64,000 nt of DNA from Paraburkholderia kirstenboschensis (GCF_904848585.1 NZ_CAJHCR010000006.1:124001-188000); one strand, 5' to 3'. Counted from the first letter of the stretch, positions 8,604-17,674 are shown. Translations and numbers: made by a program. Notes: generated by a model from the letters alone, not told the origin.

Positions 8604-10071
8604 GGGCGATCAACTCCTCTTCGGTCAGGTGTTCGAGCGTGAGCGTGGCTTGCAGGCGTCCCGCGCGCATCACGGCGACGCGATGGCACAAGCCGATCAA
8701 CTCGATCAGTTCGGATGAAATGACGATCACCGCGCGGCCCTGCGCGGCGAGACGATGAATCAGAAAATAGATGTCGCGTTTCGCGCCGACGTCGACGCCG
8801 CGCGTCGGCTCGTCGAGCACGATCACGTCCGGCTCCGGCTGCAGAAACTTGGCAAGCGCAAGCTTCTGCTGGTTGCCGCCGGAGAGCATGCGCGCGCGGC
8901 TCGACAGGTCGCCCGTGCGAATGCCGAATTCGCTCACGGCGCTTTTCAACGCGTCGCGGCCCGCTTTCATGTCGAGCAGCGGATGCGCGTAGCGTTCCAG
9001 TGTCATGAGCGTCACGTTGTCCTGCAGGCTTAGGTTCACGTGCAGGCCCTTGCCTTTGCGGTCTTCGCTGAGATACGTGAGGCCGTGGCGCATTGCTTCG
9101 CGCGGACTTTTCAGATCGACGGGACGCCCCGCGATTTCGATTTGTCCGGCCGTGCGCTTGCGCAAGCCGATGATCGCTTCGAACGCTTCCGTGCGTCCCG
9201 CGCCGACGAGTCCCGCGAAGCCGAGCACTTCGCCGGCGCGCACGTCGAAGCTCAGATCGTCGACCCATTCGGGCACGGCGAGCCCTTGCACCTTCAGCGC
9301 GACCGGCGCGGCTGCGGATACGGTGATCTTCTCGGGGAACATGTCGGACACGTCGCGCCCGACCATCAGGTTCGCCATCTGTTGCCGCGCGAGCGCCGCC
9401 GTTTCATTGCGCGCGACGAAGCGGCCGTCGCGCATCACGATGACTTCGTCGGTAATGCGCTCGACTTCATCGAGCTTGTGCGAGATGTAGACGATGGTCA
9501 CGCCATCGGCCTTCAACTTTGCCATCAGCGTGAAGAGGCGCTCGGTTTCGGACGGCGTGAGGGTTGCCGTCGGCTCGTCCATGATGAGCAGGCGGGCGCG
9601 GCGCGACAGCGCCTTCGCGATTTCCGCCATCTGCTTTTCCGCGACGATCAGTTCGCGCACCTTCGTGTCCGGAGCCTTGTCCAGTCCGACTTGCGCAAGA
9701 TAACGCGCGGCCTCGGCGCGCATTGCCGTGTCGTCGACGAACCAGCCGCGCCGCTTCTCGTGGCCGAGATACATGTTTTGCGCGATCGTCAGATGCTCGG
9801 CGAGATTGAACTCCTGGTGAATCAGCACGATGCCTTGCGCTTCGGCGTCGCGCGAACCGGCAAAGTGGCAGGCATGGCCGTCGACATGCAACGTGCCCGA
9901 CGTCGCGGTTTCATAGCCGGCGAGGATTTTCATCAGCGTGGACTTGCCCGCGCCGTTCTCCCCGAGCAAACCGTAGATGCGCCCCGGCGCGAGATCGAAG
10001 CTCACGCCATGCAGCACGCGCACCGGGCCGAAGTCTTTGCGGATGTCGTCGAAGCGGATAGCGAGGCTCAT
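8584..10071 (-). CDS. Sugar ABC transporter ATP-binding protein with two nucleotide-binding domains (RbsA-like)
   Basis: The 495-residue protein contains two tandem ABC domains. Domain 1 has Walker A GENGAGKSTLMKIL and Walker B LLIMDEPTATLTPSE. Domain 2 begins near residue 260 with a degenerate Walker A (GLVGAGRTE) but has a good signature LSGGNQQKLALAK and Walker B VIVLDEPTRGVDVGAK. That asymmetry is normal for RbsA/XylG/MglA proteins. It energises sugar import through the overlapping permease. Three bases separate its ATG from the stop of the lacI-type gene. Confidence 0.93.
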   Translation of the reverse strand: MSLAIRFDDIRKDFGPVRVLHGVSFDLAPGRIYGLLGENGAGKSTLMKILAGYETATSGTLHVDGHACHFAGSRDAEAQGIVLIHQEFNLAEHLTIAQNMYLGHEKRRGWFVDDTAMRAEAARYLAQVGLDKAPDTKVRELIVAEKQMAEIAKALSRRARLLIMDEPTATLTPSETERLFTLMAKLKADGVTIVYISHKLDEVERITDEVIVMRDGRFVARNETAALARQQMANLMVGRDVSDMFPEKITVSAAAPVALKVQGLAVPEWVDDLSFDVRAGEVLGFAGLVGAGRTEAFEAIIGLRKRTAGQIEIAGRPVDLKSPREAMRHGLTYLSEDRKGKGLHVNLSLQDNVTLMTLERYAHPLLDMKAGRDALKSAVSEFGIRTGDLSSRARMLSGGNQQKLALAKFLQPEPDVIVLDEPTRGVDVGAKRDIYFLIHRLAAQGRAVIVISSELIELIGLCHRVAVMRAGRLQATLTLEHLTEEELIAHATGTH

Positions 10072-10074
10072 GCT

Positions 10075-11163
10075 TCACGTACTCCCGCGAATCACGAGCC
10101 GGTGCGGCAGCAGCACGCCCGGCACGTTTGCCAGCGGATTGGCGAGCCGCTGCAACAGGAGGCGGGCGGCGGTCTCGCCCAGTTCGCGCATGGGCTGCGC
10201 GATCGTGGTGAGCGGCGGATCGATTTGCGCGGCAATGGAGATATCGTCGAACCCGACCACGGCGACGTCGTCGGGTACGCGTTTGCCGACGCTGCGCAAG
10301 CCGTGAAGCACGCCCGTCGCGAGCGTGTCGGACACGGCGAAGATCGCGGTCGGCGCGTCGGGCGGCAGCATCAGCGTGGCCGCCGCCGAAGCGCCCGCCT
10401 CGTAGTCGAGGCTGTTCAGATTCATGCGCCAGCCGTCGAGCGGCGTGATGCCCGCGTCGGTCAGCGCATCGAGATAGCCTTGCTGACGCTGCCGCGCGTA
10501 CAGATAGTCGGTGTCGGAATTGATGAGGCCGATGCGCCGATGCCCGCGCGAAAGAAGATGCCGCACGGCGTCGCCCGCGGCGCGGTAGTTGTCGATGCCC
10601 ACATACGGCACGCCCACCGCCGGATCGAACTCACAGCATGCGACCCACGGCAACGCGCCGGATGTATCGGCCTGTGCCTGCTGGATCGTCGCCGGGTCCA
10701 GACAGATCGCGCCGTCCGCACGGCGGCGGCGCAGCAGATCGAAGTAGCTGCGCTCACGGCCGGGATCCGCGCCCGTATCGCAGAGCAGCATGAAGTAACC
10801 GTGCTGGCGCGCGACGCTGTCGATGCCGCGCACGATCTCCGCGTAAAACGGATTGCCGAAGTCGGGGACCATCGTGAGTAAGAGGCGGCTTTCGGCGGTG
10901 CGCAGATTGCGCGCGAGTTCGTTGACGCGGTAGCCGCTCGCGTCGACGGCGGCGAGCACTTTGTCGCGAGTCGCGGGCCGGACGTTCTCGTGGCCATTCA
11001 GCACGCGCGACACGGTCGCCACGGAAACGCCCGCCTGCCTCGCCACGCCCGCGATGGAGAGCCCTTCCGCCGAGCGCGACGCACGCGAAAGCGGTTGCAC
11101 TCGCGGCTCGTCGCCGGTCGCGGACACCGCTGCGGGCTTCGCTTTTGATGTCGATCTGGACAA
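10075..11163 (-). CDS. LacI-family transcriptional regulator
   Basis: The 362-residue protein has the N-terminal LacI DNA-binding domain (IAGVARQAGVSVATVSRVLN, hinge region following) and a periplasmic-binding-like effector domain. It contains the usual TAIFAVSDTLATGVLHGL and DVAVVGFDDISIAAQIDPPL segments. The chosen start is a TTG at 11161-11163; a leader of about 34 low-complexity residues precedes the HTH, so a start further inside is possible. It heads the operon and sits directly downstream of a perfect palindrome at 11179-11198. It therefore very likely represses its own operon and is released by the transported sugar or a derivative. Confidence 0.9.
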   Translation of the reverse strand: MSRSTSKAKPAAVSATGDEPRVQPLSRASRSAEGLSIAGVARQAGVSVATVSRVLNGHENVRPATRDKVLAAVDASGYRVNELARNLRTAESRLLLTMVPDFGNPFYAEIVRGIDSVARQHGYFMLLCDTGADPGRERSYFDLLRRRRADGAICLDPATIQQAQADTSGALPWVACCEFDPAVGVPYVGIDNYRAAGDAVRHLLSRGHRRIGLINSDTDYLYARQRQQGYLDALTDAGITPLDGWRMNLNSLDYEAGASAAATLMLPPDAPTAIFAVSDTLATGVLHGLRSVGKRVPDDVAVVGFDDISIAAQIDPPLTTIAQPMRELGETAARLLLQRLANPLANVPGVLLPHRLVIRGST

Positions 11164-11178
11164 GGCAGCGGCTTCCGG

Positions 11179-11198
11179 AAATGTAATCGATTACATTT
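11179..11198. promoter_or_regulatory. Perfect 20-bp palindromic operator for the adjacent LacI-type regulator
   Basis: The sequence AAATGTAATCGATTACATTT is a perfect inverted repeat centred on CG between 11188 and 11189. LacI-family operators are even-numbered palindromes with a central CG and this TGTAA-N-TTACA style. It lies 15 bases upstream of the start codon of the regulator gene, where bound protein would block transcription of the whole six-gene operon. I saw no second copy inside the operon. Confidence 0.85.
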
Positions 11199-11546
11199 TT
11201 TAGCGAACGCGGGCAGAAGTGCAAGGCCGGAATGCTAGGGATTTACACGGGGGCAACCGCGAAAAAGCGCGCGGGAGCGTCGGGACGAAAGCGCGAACCC
11301 CAGCTGCGCCGGCGAAAGGCCGCTTGGCGCGATGCCCGCCTTGGCCCGAACCGCCGGCGCCATTTGGTACAATCCCGCAGTTACCCTGCCGTGGCTTGCG
11401 CATCGAGTGACAGCCTGAGTGTCAGCCTGTGTGTGAGCGCTAACGTCGGCGCGAATGTCAGCACGATCGTCAGCGGGCTATCCGCCGAAGCCGCCGCGCA
11501 GTGGGAAAATCGCAAAACTCGCCAAACCAGAACCGCCAAATCCACC
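11199..11546. other. Intergenic region upstream of the LacI operon and of pcm
   Basis: No gene is supported here. TACAAT at 11368-11373 is a plausible -10 element for pcm, although the -35 is weak. Between 11405 and 11475 the hexamer GTCAGC or a near match recurs four times (around GTGTCAGCCTG, TGTCAGCACG, CGTCAGCGGG), giving an irregular repeated leader of unknown meaning. Confidence 0.45.
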
Positions 11547-12200
11547 ATGAACATCGAGCAAGCGCGTTTCAACATGATCGAACAGCAGATCCGCCCCTGG
11601 GAAGTGCTCGACCAGGACGTGCTGAATCTGCTGTCGATCGTCAAGCGTGAAAACTTCGTCCCGGCCGCATACCGCGATCTGGCTTTCGCCGACTTTGAAG
11701 TGCCGCTGCCGGCCGGTCAGCACATGCTCGCGCCGCGCGTCGAAGCGCGCACGCTGCAGGAACTGGCGGTGAAGAAACATGAAAGCGTGCTGGAAATCGG
11801 CGCCGGTTCCGGCTACATGGCGGCGCTGCTCGCGCACCGCGCGCAACACGTGCTGACGGTCGAGATCGAGCCGGAACTCGCGCAACTGGCAAAGAACAAC
11901 CTGATCGCGAACGGCGTGCTGAATGCCGAAGTCGCGACCGGCGACGCGGCGCGCGGCTGGGCCGCCGCCGCTCCGTACGACGTGATCTGCGTGTCGGGCG
12001 GTCTGCCCGTGCTGCCGCAGGAAATTCTCGAACACCTGAAGATCGGCGGCCGTCTGGCGGCGTTTGTCGGCACCGCGCCGGTCATGAAGGCGCAGATCAT
12101 CACGCGTATCGACGAAAAGCAGTACCGCATTGCCGACGTGTTCGAGACGTACGTCGAACCGCTCGTCAACGCCGTGCAACCGCCGCGCTTCAAGTTCTGA
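11547..12200 (+). CDS. pcm: Protein-L-isoaspartate O-methyltransferase family protein
   Basis: The ATG at 11547 gives 217 residues starting MNIEQARFNMIEQQIRPWEV. The S-adenosylmethionine site is visible as ESVLEIGAGSGYMAALLAHR, followed by VLTVEIEPEL and the family segment PYDVICVSGGLPVLPQEILE. The family repairs proteins by methylating L-isoaspartyl residues. This subgroup (start MNIEQARFNMIEQQIRPW, ending EPLVNAVQP) is common in Burkholderiales and its repair activity is assumed rather than shown. It lies 59 bases upstream of a rhodanese gene, probably in the same transcript. A longer in-frame start at 11232 adds low-complexity sequence and was rejected. Confidence 0.88.
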   Translation: MNIEQARFNMIEQQIRPWEVLDQDVLNLLSIVKRENFVPAAYRDLAFADFEVPLPAGQHMLAPRVEARTLQELAVKKHESVLEIGAGSGYMAALLAHRAQHVLTVEIEPELAQLAKNNLIANGVLNAEVATGDAARGWAAAAPYDVICVSGGLPVLPQEILEHLKIGGRLAAFVGTAPVMKAQIITRIDEKQYRIADVFETYVEPLVNAVQPPRFKF

Positions 12201-12259
12201 TTCGCCTGTTTTTCACGGACGTCCGGCGCGCCGCCGTCCTCTGAACGGAAGTCTCGCTG

Positions 12260-12583
12260 ATGCAAAACCTCACCGCTCCCGCGCTCGCCGAATGGCTCGC
12301 CGACACGTCGCGCCCCGCACCCGTCCTGCTCGACGTGCGCGAGCCATGGGAAATCCAGACGGCGTCGATGGCCGGCATCGTGTCGATTCCCATGCGTGAG
12401 ATTCCCGCGCGCAGCGAAGAACTCGACGACGACGCGCAGATCGTCTGCATCTGCCATCACGGCGCCCGCAGCGCGCAGGTCGCGATGTTCCTCGAATCGC
12501 GCGGCCACGCGAACGTCTTCAATCTGCAAGGCGGGATCGACGCATGGTCGCGCCAGGTCGACCCGTCGGTGCCCACCTACTAA
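12260..12583 (+). CDS. Single-domain rhodanese-like sulfurtransferase
   Basis: The 107-residue protein is one rhodanese domain: LLDVREPWEIQTASMAGIVS, PMREIP, then the active-site loop CICHHGARSAQVAMFL with the nucleophilic Cys followed five residues later by Arg, and the C-terminal LQGGIDAWSRQVDPSVP. It would carry a persulfide sulfur atom in the cytoplasm. It lies between pcm and the tolC relic, a placement seen in related genomes; the physiological acceptor is unknown. It is shorter than two-domain thiosulfate sulfurtransferases and like GlpE in size. Confidence 0.9.
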   Translation: MQNLTAPALAEWLADTSRPAPVLLDVREPWEIQTASMAGIVSIPMREIPARSEELDDDAQIVCICHHGARSAQVAMFLESRGHANVFNLQGGIDAWSRQVDPSVPTY

Positions 12584-12596
12584 GCGCCCACGCGCA

Positions 12597-13738
12597 ATGA
12601 AGCGTTAGCACGCGCCGCTCCTGGCGTCTGCTCTGGCGCTCGCTTGCGGATTTGTGCGTGTTGCACGCGCCGCCCGCGCAAGCCGTCGACCTCTCCCAAC
12701 TCTACGACGAAGCGCTCTCCAACGACGCGCCACTGCAAAGCGCGCGCGCCGCGCTTGCCGCCAACAGCGAAGAACTGCCGCTCGCACGCGCGAAGCTGCT
12801 GCCGCAAGTCTCGGCATCGCTCAATGGCAGCCGTCAGAGCACGGACTTTGGCGGCGGCTTTCCGGCATCGTATGGCAACACCTACGGCTATGTGGTCTCG
12901 CTTACGCAACCGCTGATTCATGTGGACAGCAGGTACGGCTATGCGCAGGGCAAACTCGCGGTCGCGTCTGCGCAGGCGTCGTTCGCGCAGGCGCGCCAGG
13001 ATCTGATCGTGCGCCTTGGCGAGGCATACTTCGACGCGCTCGCCGCGCAAGACAGCGTTGCCATTGCGCGGTCGTAGAAGGCGTCGATCGCGCAGCAACT
13101 CGAATCGGCGAAGCGTTCATTCGAAGTGGGCAACACGACGATCACCGACACGAACGAAGCGCAGGCCAAATACGATCAGGCGGTCTCGCAGGAAATCGCC
13201 GCGCAGAACGATCTCGCCGTAAAGCTGACGGCGTTGCAGCAGATCGTCGGGCATCCGGTCGAGCATATCGACGGGCTCGCGGCCGGCGCTCCGCTGCCGC
13301 CGCCCGTGCCCGCGGACATCAACCAATGGGTCGATGCGGCGAGCGACGCCAACTATCAGGTCGTACTCAGACAGATCGCGCTCGATAACGCGCAGCGCGA
13401 AACGTCGAAGGCGAAAGCCGGCCATCTGCCGACGGTCGACCTGGTCGCGAGCCGCTCGCGTAGCAGCGTGGCGCGGCGGGAGCCGGCAACTTCGGTGGAA
13501 ATTTCGGCGGCGGCTTCGGCAGCGGCGCGAATACGCCGTCGCCCGGCCCGCCTGCGCTTGCAGCGGAACTGGGCAACCTCGGCTCCTCGTACACGAACAG
13601 CACCATTGGCGTGCAGGTCACGATTCCGCTTTTTGCCGGCGGCGCGACGCAAAGCCGCGTGCGCCAGACGCTCGCGCTGGAAGATCAGGCCGCCGCCGAT
13701 CTGGCGACGGGACAGTAGGCGCTGTTGCGGTTGAAGGC
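12597..13738 (+). pseudogene. Decayed TolC-family outer-membrane efflux protein
   Basis: The start ATGAAGCGT is followed at once by TAG (12606-12608). Beyond it the same frame reads a signal-peptide-like HAPLLASALALACGF. Homology then moves one frame over to AVDLSQLYDEALSNDAPLQS and continues through the TolC repeat to a TAG at 13075-13077. It resumes in frame (QLESAKRSFEVGNTTITDTN) to about 13460, shifts frame again to NSTIGVQVTIPLFAGGATQS, and meets another TAG near 13717. The final third of the second TolC repeat is missing. At least three stops and two frameshifts show an inactive gene. Confidence 0.9.
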
Positions 13739-13981
13739 CGTGCCGCACTGGCCGCACCAGGCCGCACTGTTAACCACACATAAATCGCACGCTCTTCAAC
13801 GGCGATTTTCCAGGCAGCTTCCTGAAGAACGGGACGCAACCGCGTGCTCCCACTTTCGCACCTATCCGCGCGTGCGGGCGCTTTGAATCGACTCCCATCT
13901 TTCTGAATGTCATCGGGGCTTAACTTGAGTTACTCAAGATCCGTTCCCATTCGAACTTTAACAACCGACATCAGGAAGCCT

Positions 13982-15937
13982 ATGTTGTTTCAATCACCCG
14001 CACGCCGCCCGTTATCGACTTTCGTTGCCCTCTGTACTCTGCTGACGCTGGGTGCGTGCGGCAGCAACGACGAGCTCCAAAGCAGTGCGGCCGTCGCGCC
14101 CGCCCCGCCGGCGGATCCTGGATTTGTGGATAGCGCATCCATTCCGCCCGTGCCGGCGTTCGTCGACAATGCCGCTTCCAATCAAAGAAACGACGCGCAC
14201 TTCGCGACACTCGATACGAATGCCGGCGTACGCGTTGTCACCCGTTTCCTCGACTTGTGGCAGCCGTCGACCATGATTGTCGACGCGGGAGCGTCCGCGC
14301 CGGCAGTCGACGGCTTCCCCGCCGTAGTTGCCTCCACATGCTCGGGTCTCGTCAACTCAGGCACGGCTTGCGGCACGATCCTCAATGCGGCCGTGCTGAG
14401 TCAGAACACGCAGTTCGTCGTCAACGAGACGGTCGCGCGCACCCAGGCGCAAGCGGATGCAGCGTATTTCGACGACCGTCGCAACAAGGGTTACAGCGTG
14501 ACCGACGGTATGGGACCGTTGACCGGCGCATGGCTAGGTCTGACGCAGCAAACCACGACTATCACCTCGATTCCGGCGAACGCGACCACCACGCTGTACA
14601 ACGACGCAGGCAACAACACGGGCGTTGGCCGCCCGGCCAATGCGGCGTTCGGCACCGTCGTCGACTTTGTCAACGCAATGAGCACGAACGGTTCGACTGA
14701 ACCGGCGAAGCGCTTCTACAAATACGCCAGGCCGTACCGCTGGAGCAGTTCGGTGGTGGTCGCGCCGACACTCGTGCCGGCCGAAAGCGCCACGCCCGCC
14801 ACCGACGGCGGCTTCATCAGCGGCCATACGGCGGAGGCAATGCGCGACTCGATGGCCATGGCTTACGTGGTTCCGCAGCGCTTCCAGGAAATGATGAGTC
14901 GTGCGATGGAACTGGGCGAAAACCGGATCGTCGCAGGGATGCATTCGCCGCTCGACGTGACGGGTGGACGGATGCAGGGCCTCGCGGTAGTGGCCGCCAA
15001 TCTCTATAACCCGGCTAACGCGTCCCTGAAGGCCGCGGCATATGCGCAGGCCCAAAATGCTTTGATGGCGCAAACCAGTACGACGAGCAGCACGTTCAAC
15101 ACGTTCGCGCATTCGGGCACAGCCACGACGGACCGTTTCGCCGTCTATACGGCCAACCGGTCGAACTACTTGCGTCGGATGACATTCGGCTTCTCGCAAA
15201 TCGAAGCGACCGACGCAGCGCCAGTGGTTCCGAAGGGAGCAGAACTGCTGCTGGAAACCCGCTTTCCTTACCTCAGCGCGGATCAACGCCGCGTCGTGCT
15301 GAAGACGACGGAACTTCCGTCCGGCTATCCCGTCATGGACGATGCCGAAGGCTGGGGGCGCTTGAACATGTTCGCAGCCGCGGACGGCTACGGCGCGTTC
15401 AACGGCAATGTCGTCGTTTCGATGGACGCGACACAAGGTGGCTTCAACGCGCTCGACACCTGGCGCAACCCGATCTCGGGCGCGGGCAAGCTGACCGTGC
15501 AGGGCACAGGCACGCTGAGACTGGCCGGAGCCAACACGTTCTCGGGTGGCTCGCAGATTGCCGGGGGCACGCTCGAAGCCGACTCCGCGTCCGCGCTCGG
15601 AACGGGTGACGTCTATCTCGATGCGGGCTCGCTGGTCGTCAATGCGCCCGGTGTGGTTTCCGTCGTTGGCAAATTCACGCAACTCGCGAATACGACGTTG
15701 GAACTGAATATCGGTGCCAACGGACAAGGCTCGATGAAGGTCGGCGCTCAGACCACGGTTCTCGGGGGAACGCTGCATGTGAAGTTCGTCGACGGCTTCA
15801 AACCGAAGGCGGGCGATACGATCACTGTGATCAGCGGCAATGGTTCGAACGTGAAGTTCTCCGCTGTTTCCGTTGACGGCTTCAAAGCCACGCCTGTCTA
15901 CACATCGAGCGGCGTTCAGGTACATCTCGATTCTTAA
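13982..15937 (+). CDS. Lipoprotein with PAP2/vanadium-haloperoxidase-like domain and C-terminal autotransporter-type beta repeat
   Basis: The ATG at 13982, after AGGAAG, gives 651 residues. A lipoprotein signal ends in LTLGAC, so the mature protein is probably acylated at Cys. The central domain carries the acid-phosphatase/haloperoxidase triad: KYARPYR, then GGFISGHTAEAM, then ENRIVAGMHSPLDV, covering the conserved Lys/Arg-Pro, Ser-Gly-His and Arg...His...Asp motifs. Near residues 500-560, GTGTLRLAGANTFSGGSQIA and GGTLEADSASALGTGDV form one autotransporter-associated beta-strand repeat. No beta-barrel follows, so it does not look self-transporting. Phosphatase activity is more likely than haloperoxidase, but this is inference. 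Confidence 0.85.
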   Translation: MLFQSPARRPLSTFVALCTLLTLGACGSNDELQSSAAVAPAPPADPGFVDSASIPPVPAFVDNAASNQRNDAHFATLDTNAGVRVVTRFLDLWQPSTMIVDAGASAPAVDGFPAVVASTCSGLVNSGTACGTILNAAVLSQNTQFVVNETVARTQAQADAAYFDDRRNKGYSVTDGMGPLTGAWLGLTQQTTTITSIPANATTTLYNDAGNNTGVGRPANAAFGTVVDFVNAMSTNGSTEPAKRFYKYARPYRWSSSVVVAPTLVPAESATPATDGGFISGHTAEAMRDSMAMAYVVPQRFQEMMSRAMELGENRIVAGMHSPLDVTGGRMQGLAVVAANLYNPANASLKAAAYAQAQNALMAQTSTTSSTFNTFAHSGTATTDRFAVYTANRSNYLRRMTFGFSQIEATDAAPVVPKGAELLLETRFPYLSADQRRVVLKTTELPSGYPVMDDAEGWGRLNMFAAADGYGAFNGNVVVSMDATQGGFNALDTWRNPISGAGKLTVQGTGTLRLAGANTFSGGSQIAGGTLEADSASALGTGDVYLDAGSLVVNAPGVVSVVGKFTQLANTTLELNIGANGQGSMKVGAQTTVLGGTLHVKFVDGFKPKAGDTITVISGNGSNVKFSAVSVDGFKATPVYTSSGVQVHLDS

Positions 15938-15973
15938 CCAAGGCAGAAAGGCTCCCGCCCTTCGCCACATCAA

Positions 15974-16002
15974 CTGCGAGTCCGCTCGGCGCGGACTCGC
16001 AG
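15974..16002. terminator. Strong hairpin between convergent genes (bidirectional terminator candidate)
   Basis: CTGCGAGTCCGC and GCGGACTCGCAG form a perfect 12-bp stem with the five-base loop TCGGC. It lies 36 bases after the PAP2 gene stop and 8 bases beyond the stop of the convergent hydrolase gene. There is no long T run on either strand, so intrinsic termination may be weak. Confidence 0.6.
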
Positions 16003-16010
16003 CCTCACTC

Positions 16011-16847
16011 CTAGCCCTGCACGAAAGCCAGCAAATCAGCGTTGAGCACATCCGCGTTCAACGTCAACATGCCGTGCCCGAAGCCGGGATACGTCTTCAA
16101 TGTTCCGTTCTTCAACAGCTTGATCGACTTCAGCGCCGCATCCGCAAACGGCACGATCTGGTCGTCTTCGCCGTGCAGCACGAGAGTCGGCACGCTGATC
16201 GCGCGAAGGTCTTCGGTCTGGTCGGTTTCCGAGAAGGCCTTGATGCCTTCGTAGTGCGCCTTCGCGCTGCCCATCATGCCCTGACGCCACCAGTTCTGGA
16301 TCACGCCTTGATGAGCCGTCGCGCCGGGACGGTTGAAGCCGTAGAACGGCCCCGCCGGAACGTCGACGAAGAACTGCGCGCGGTTGTCGGCAAGCGCCTT
16401 GCGAAAGCCGTCGAAAACCTCGAGCGGCAGGCCTTCCGGATTCGCCTCGGTCTTGAGCATCAGCGGCGGCACGGCGCTCACCAGCACGGCCTTCGCAACG
16501 CGGCCAGCCGGTTCGCCGTGCTTCGCCACATAACGAGCCACCTCGCCGCCGCCGGTCGAATGTCCGATATGCACGGCATTGCGCAGATCGAGCGCTTCCA
16601 CCACCGCGAAAGCGTCGGCGGCATAGTGGTCCATGTCGTGTCCGTCAGAGACTTGCGACGAACGGCCGTGGCCGCGCCGGTCGTGAGCGATCACGCGGAA
16701 GCCCTTCTGAACGAAGAACAGCATCTGCGTATCCCAGTCGTCGGAAGACAACGGCCAGCCGTGGTGGAACACGATCGGTTGCGCGTCCTTCGGACCCCAG
16801 TCTTTGTAGAAAATTTCGACATTGTCCTTCGTTGTCACGTACGGCAT
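16011..16847 (-). CDS. Alpha/beta hydrolase of the non-heme chloroperoxidase (bacterial haloperoxidase-like) group
   Basis: The start at 16845-16847 follows AGGAGAA and gives 278 residues, the usual size for this group. The oxyanion region is FHHGWPLSSDDWD. The nucleophile elbow is IGHSTGGGEVARYVA with Ser as nucleophile. The acid is in HGEDDQIVPF and the catalytic His in YPGFGHGM. Proteins of this kind are serine esterases/perhydrolases that can halogenate through peracids. The natural substrate is unknown. An upstream extension of 44 codons has no good ribosome site and was rejected. Confidence 0.88.
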   Translation of the reverse strand: MPYVTTKDNVEIFYKDWGPKDAQPIVFHHGWPLSSDDWDTQMLFFVQKGFRVIAHDRRGHGRSSQVSDGHDMDHYAADAFAVVEALDLRNAVHIGHSTGGGEVARYVAKHGEPAGRVAKAVLVSAVPPLMLKTEANPEGLPLEVFDGFRKALADNRAQFFVDVPAGPFYGFNRPGATAHQGVIQNWWRQGMMGSAKAHYEGIKAFSETDQTEDLRAISVPTLVLHGEDDQIVPFADAALKSIKLLKNGTLKTYPGFGHGMLTLNADVLNADLLAFVQG

Positions 16848-17161
16848 GGTCGTTTCTCCTGTTTCACGTTTCGGGCGATAGCCGACTAGATGATCCGGCG
16901 CGAGTGTTACGAAAGCCACCATGGTGGCAACAAACTGTAGAGCGAACTGCGCAACACGCTGAAGGGAGAATACTGACACGCGCCTCGTTATGGAAGGTCG
17001 CCGTAAAAAACTGATCGTTGCGCCTGTGCCATCAATCGCTCCTGGGCACGCTGTTCGCGTCGCAATTTATTGAGCCGTTTCGTCCATCCGATTAGGAAAT
17101 TTCGCAGAGTTTTCCGAATACCACACGGGCACCATGCTCGGTCCATTTCGGGAGCCGTGTG
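16848..17161. other. Spacer between divergent hydrolase and DUF2844 genes
   Basis: No gene is supported in this stretch. It should hold the promoters of both divergent genes. The GTG directly before the ATG at 17162 could serve as an alternative start, one codon upstream. Confidence 0.4.
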
Positions 17162-17647
17162 ATGAGACTCATGAAGATAGCGATGCTGGCCGCAACCGTG
17201 TTGCCGCTGTCGTCGTATGCCGCGCTGGGCGGCTCGGCGGTCGCGGGCGCGTCCGTGCCGCTCGTGCTGCGCGCCGCCACGCCACAGTCCGCCCCGGCGT
17301 CCGCAAGCAGCCAGCCGGCCAGCGGGCCCTTGAGCGCGGCGCCCTACTCGGTGCGCCAGTCGGTCGACGCGAACGGCGTCACGATCCGCGAATACATGCT
17401 GCCCTCCAATGTCGTGTTCGCCGTCACCTGGGACGGACCAGTGCGCCCGAATATGCGCGCGCTGCTCGGCAGTTACTTCGCAAATTACGTTGCAGCCGGG
17501 CAAAGCGGCGTGCGCGGCTCCGGTCCTCTGATAGAAGGCAACGACGACTTCCGCATCGAATCCGCAGGCCGCCTCGGGCGCTTCTTCGGCATGGCCTGGT
17601 TGCCGCGTCTGATGCCCACGGGCGTGCGGCCGGGCGATCTCGAATAA
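17162..17647 (+). CDS. DUF2844-family exported protein, first copy
   Basis: The 161-residue protein has a signal peptide (MRLMKIAMLAATVLPLSSYA) followed by the family start ALGG. The conserved core reads YSVRQSVDANGVTIREYMLP, NVVFAVTWDGPVRPNMRALL, and a C-terminal IESAGRLGRFFGMAWLPRLM. The family has no assigned function. It is periplasmic by its signal. It precedes a DUF3443 lipoprotein gene by 27 bases, and the same pair recurs immediately downstream. That suggests the two products work together. Confidence 0.85.
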   Translation: MRLMKIAMLAATVLPLSSYAALGGSAVAGASVPLVLRAATPQSAPASASSQPASGPLSAAPYSVRQSVDANGVTIREYMLPSNVVFAVTWDGPVRPNMRALLGSYFANYVAAGQSGVRGSGPLIEGNDDFRIESAGRLGRFFGMAWLPRLMPTGVRPGDLE

Positions 17648-17674
17648 CAGGCGTTCCGCTTCCTGAGAAAACAC

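Noticed and set aside
9040..10881. Plus-strand open frame of 613 codons across the ABC ATPase and LacI genes
   Set aside because: It spans two recognised minus-strand genes and has no family signature.
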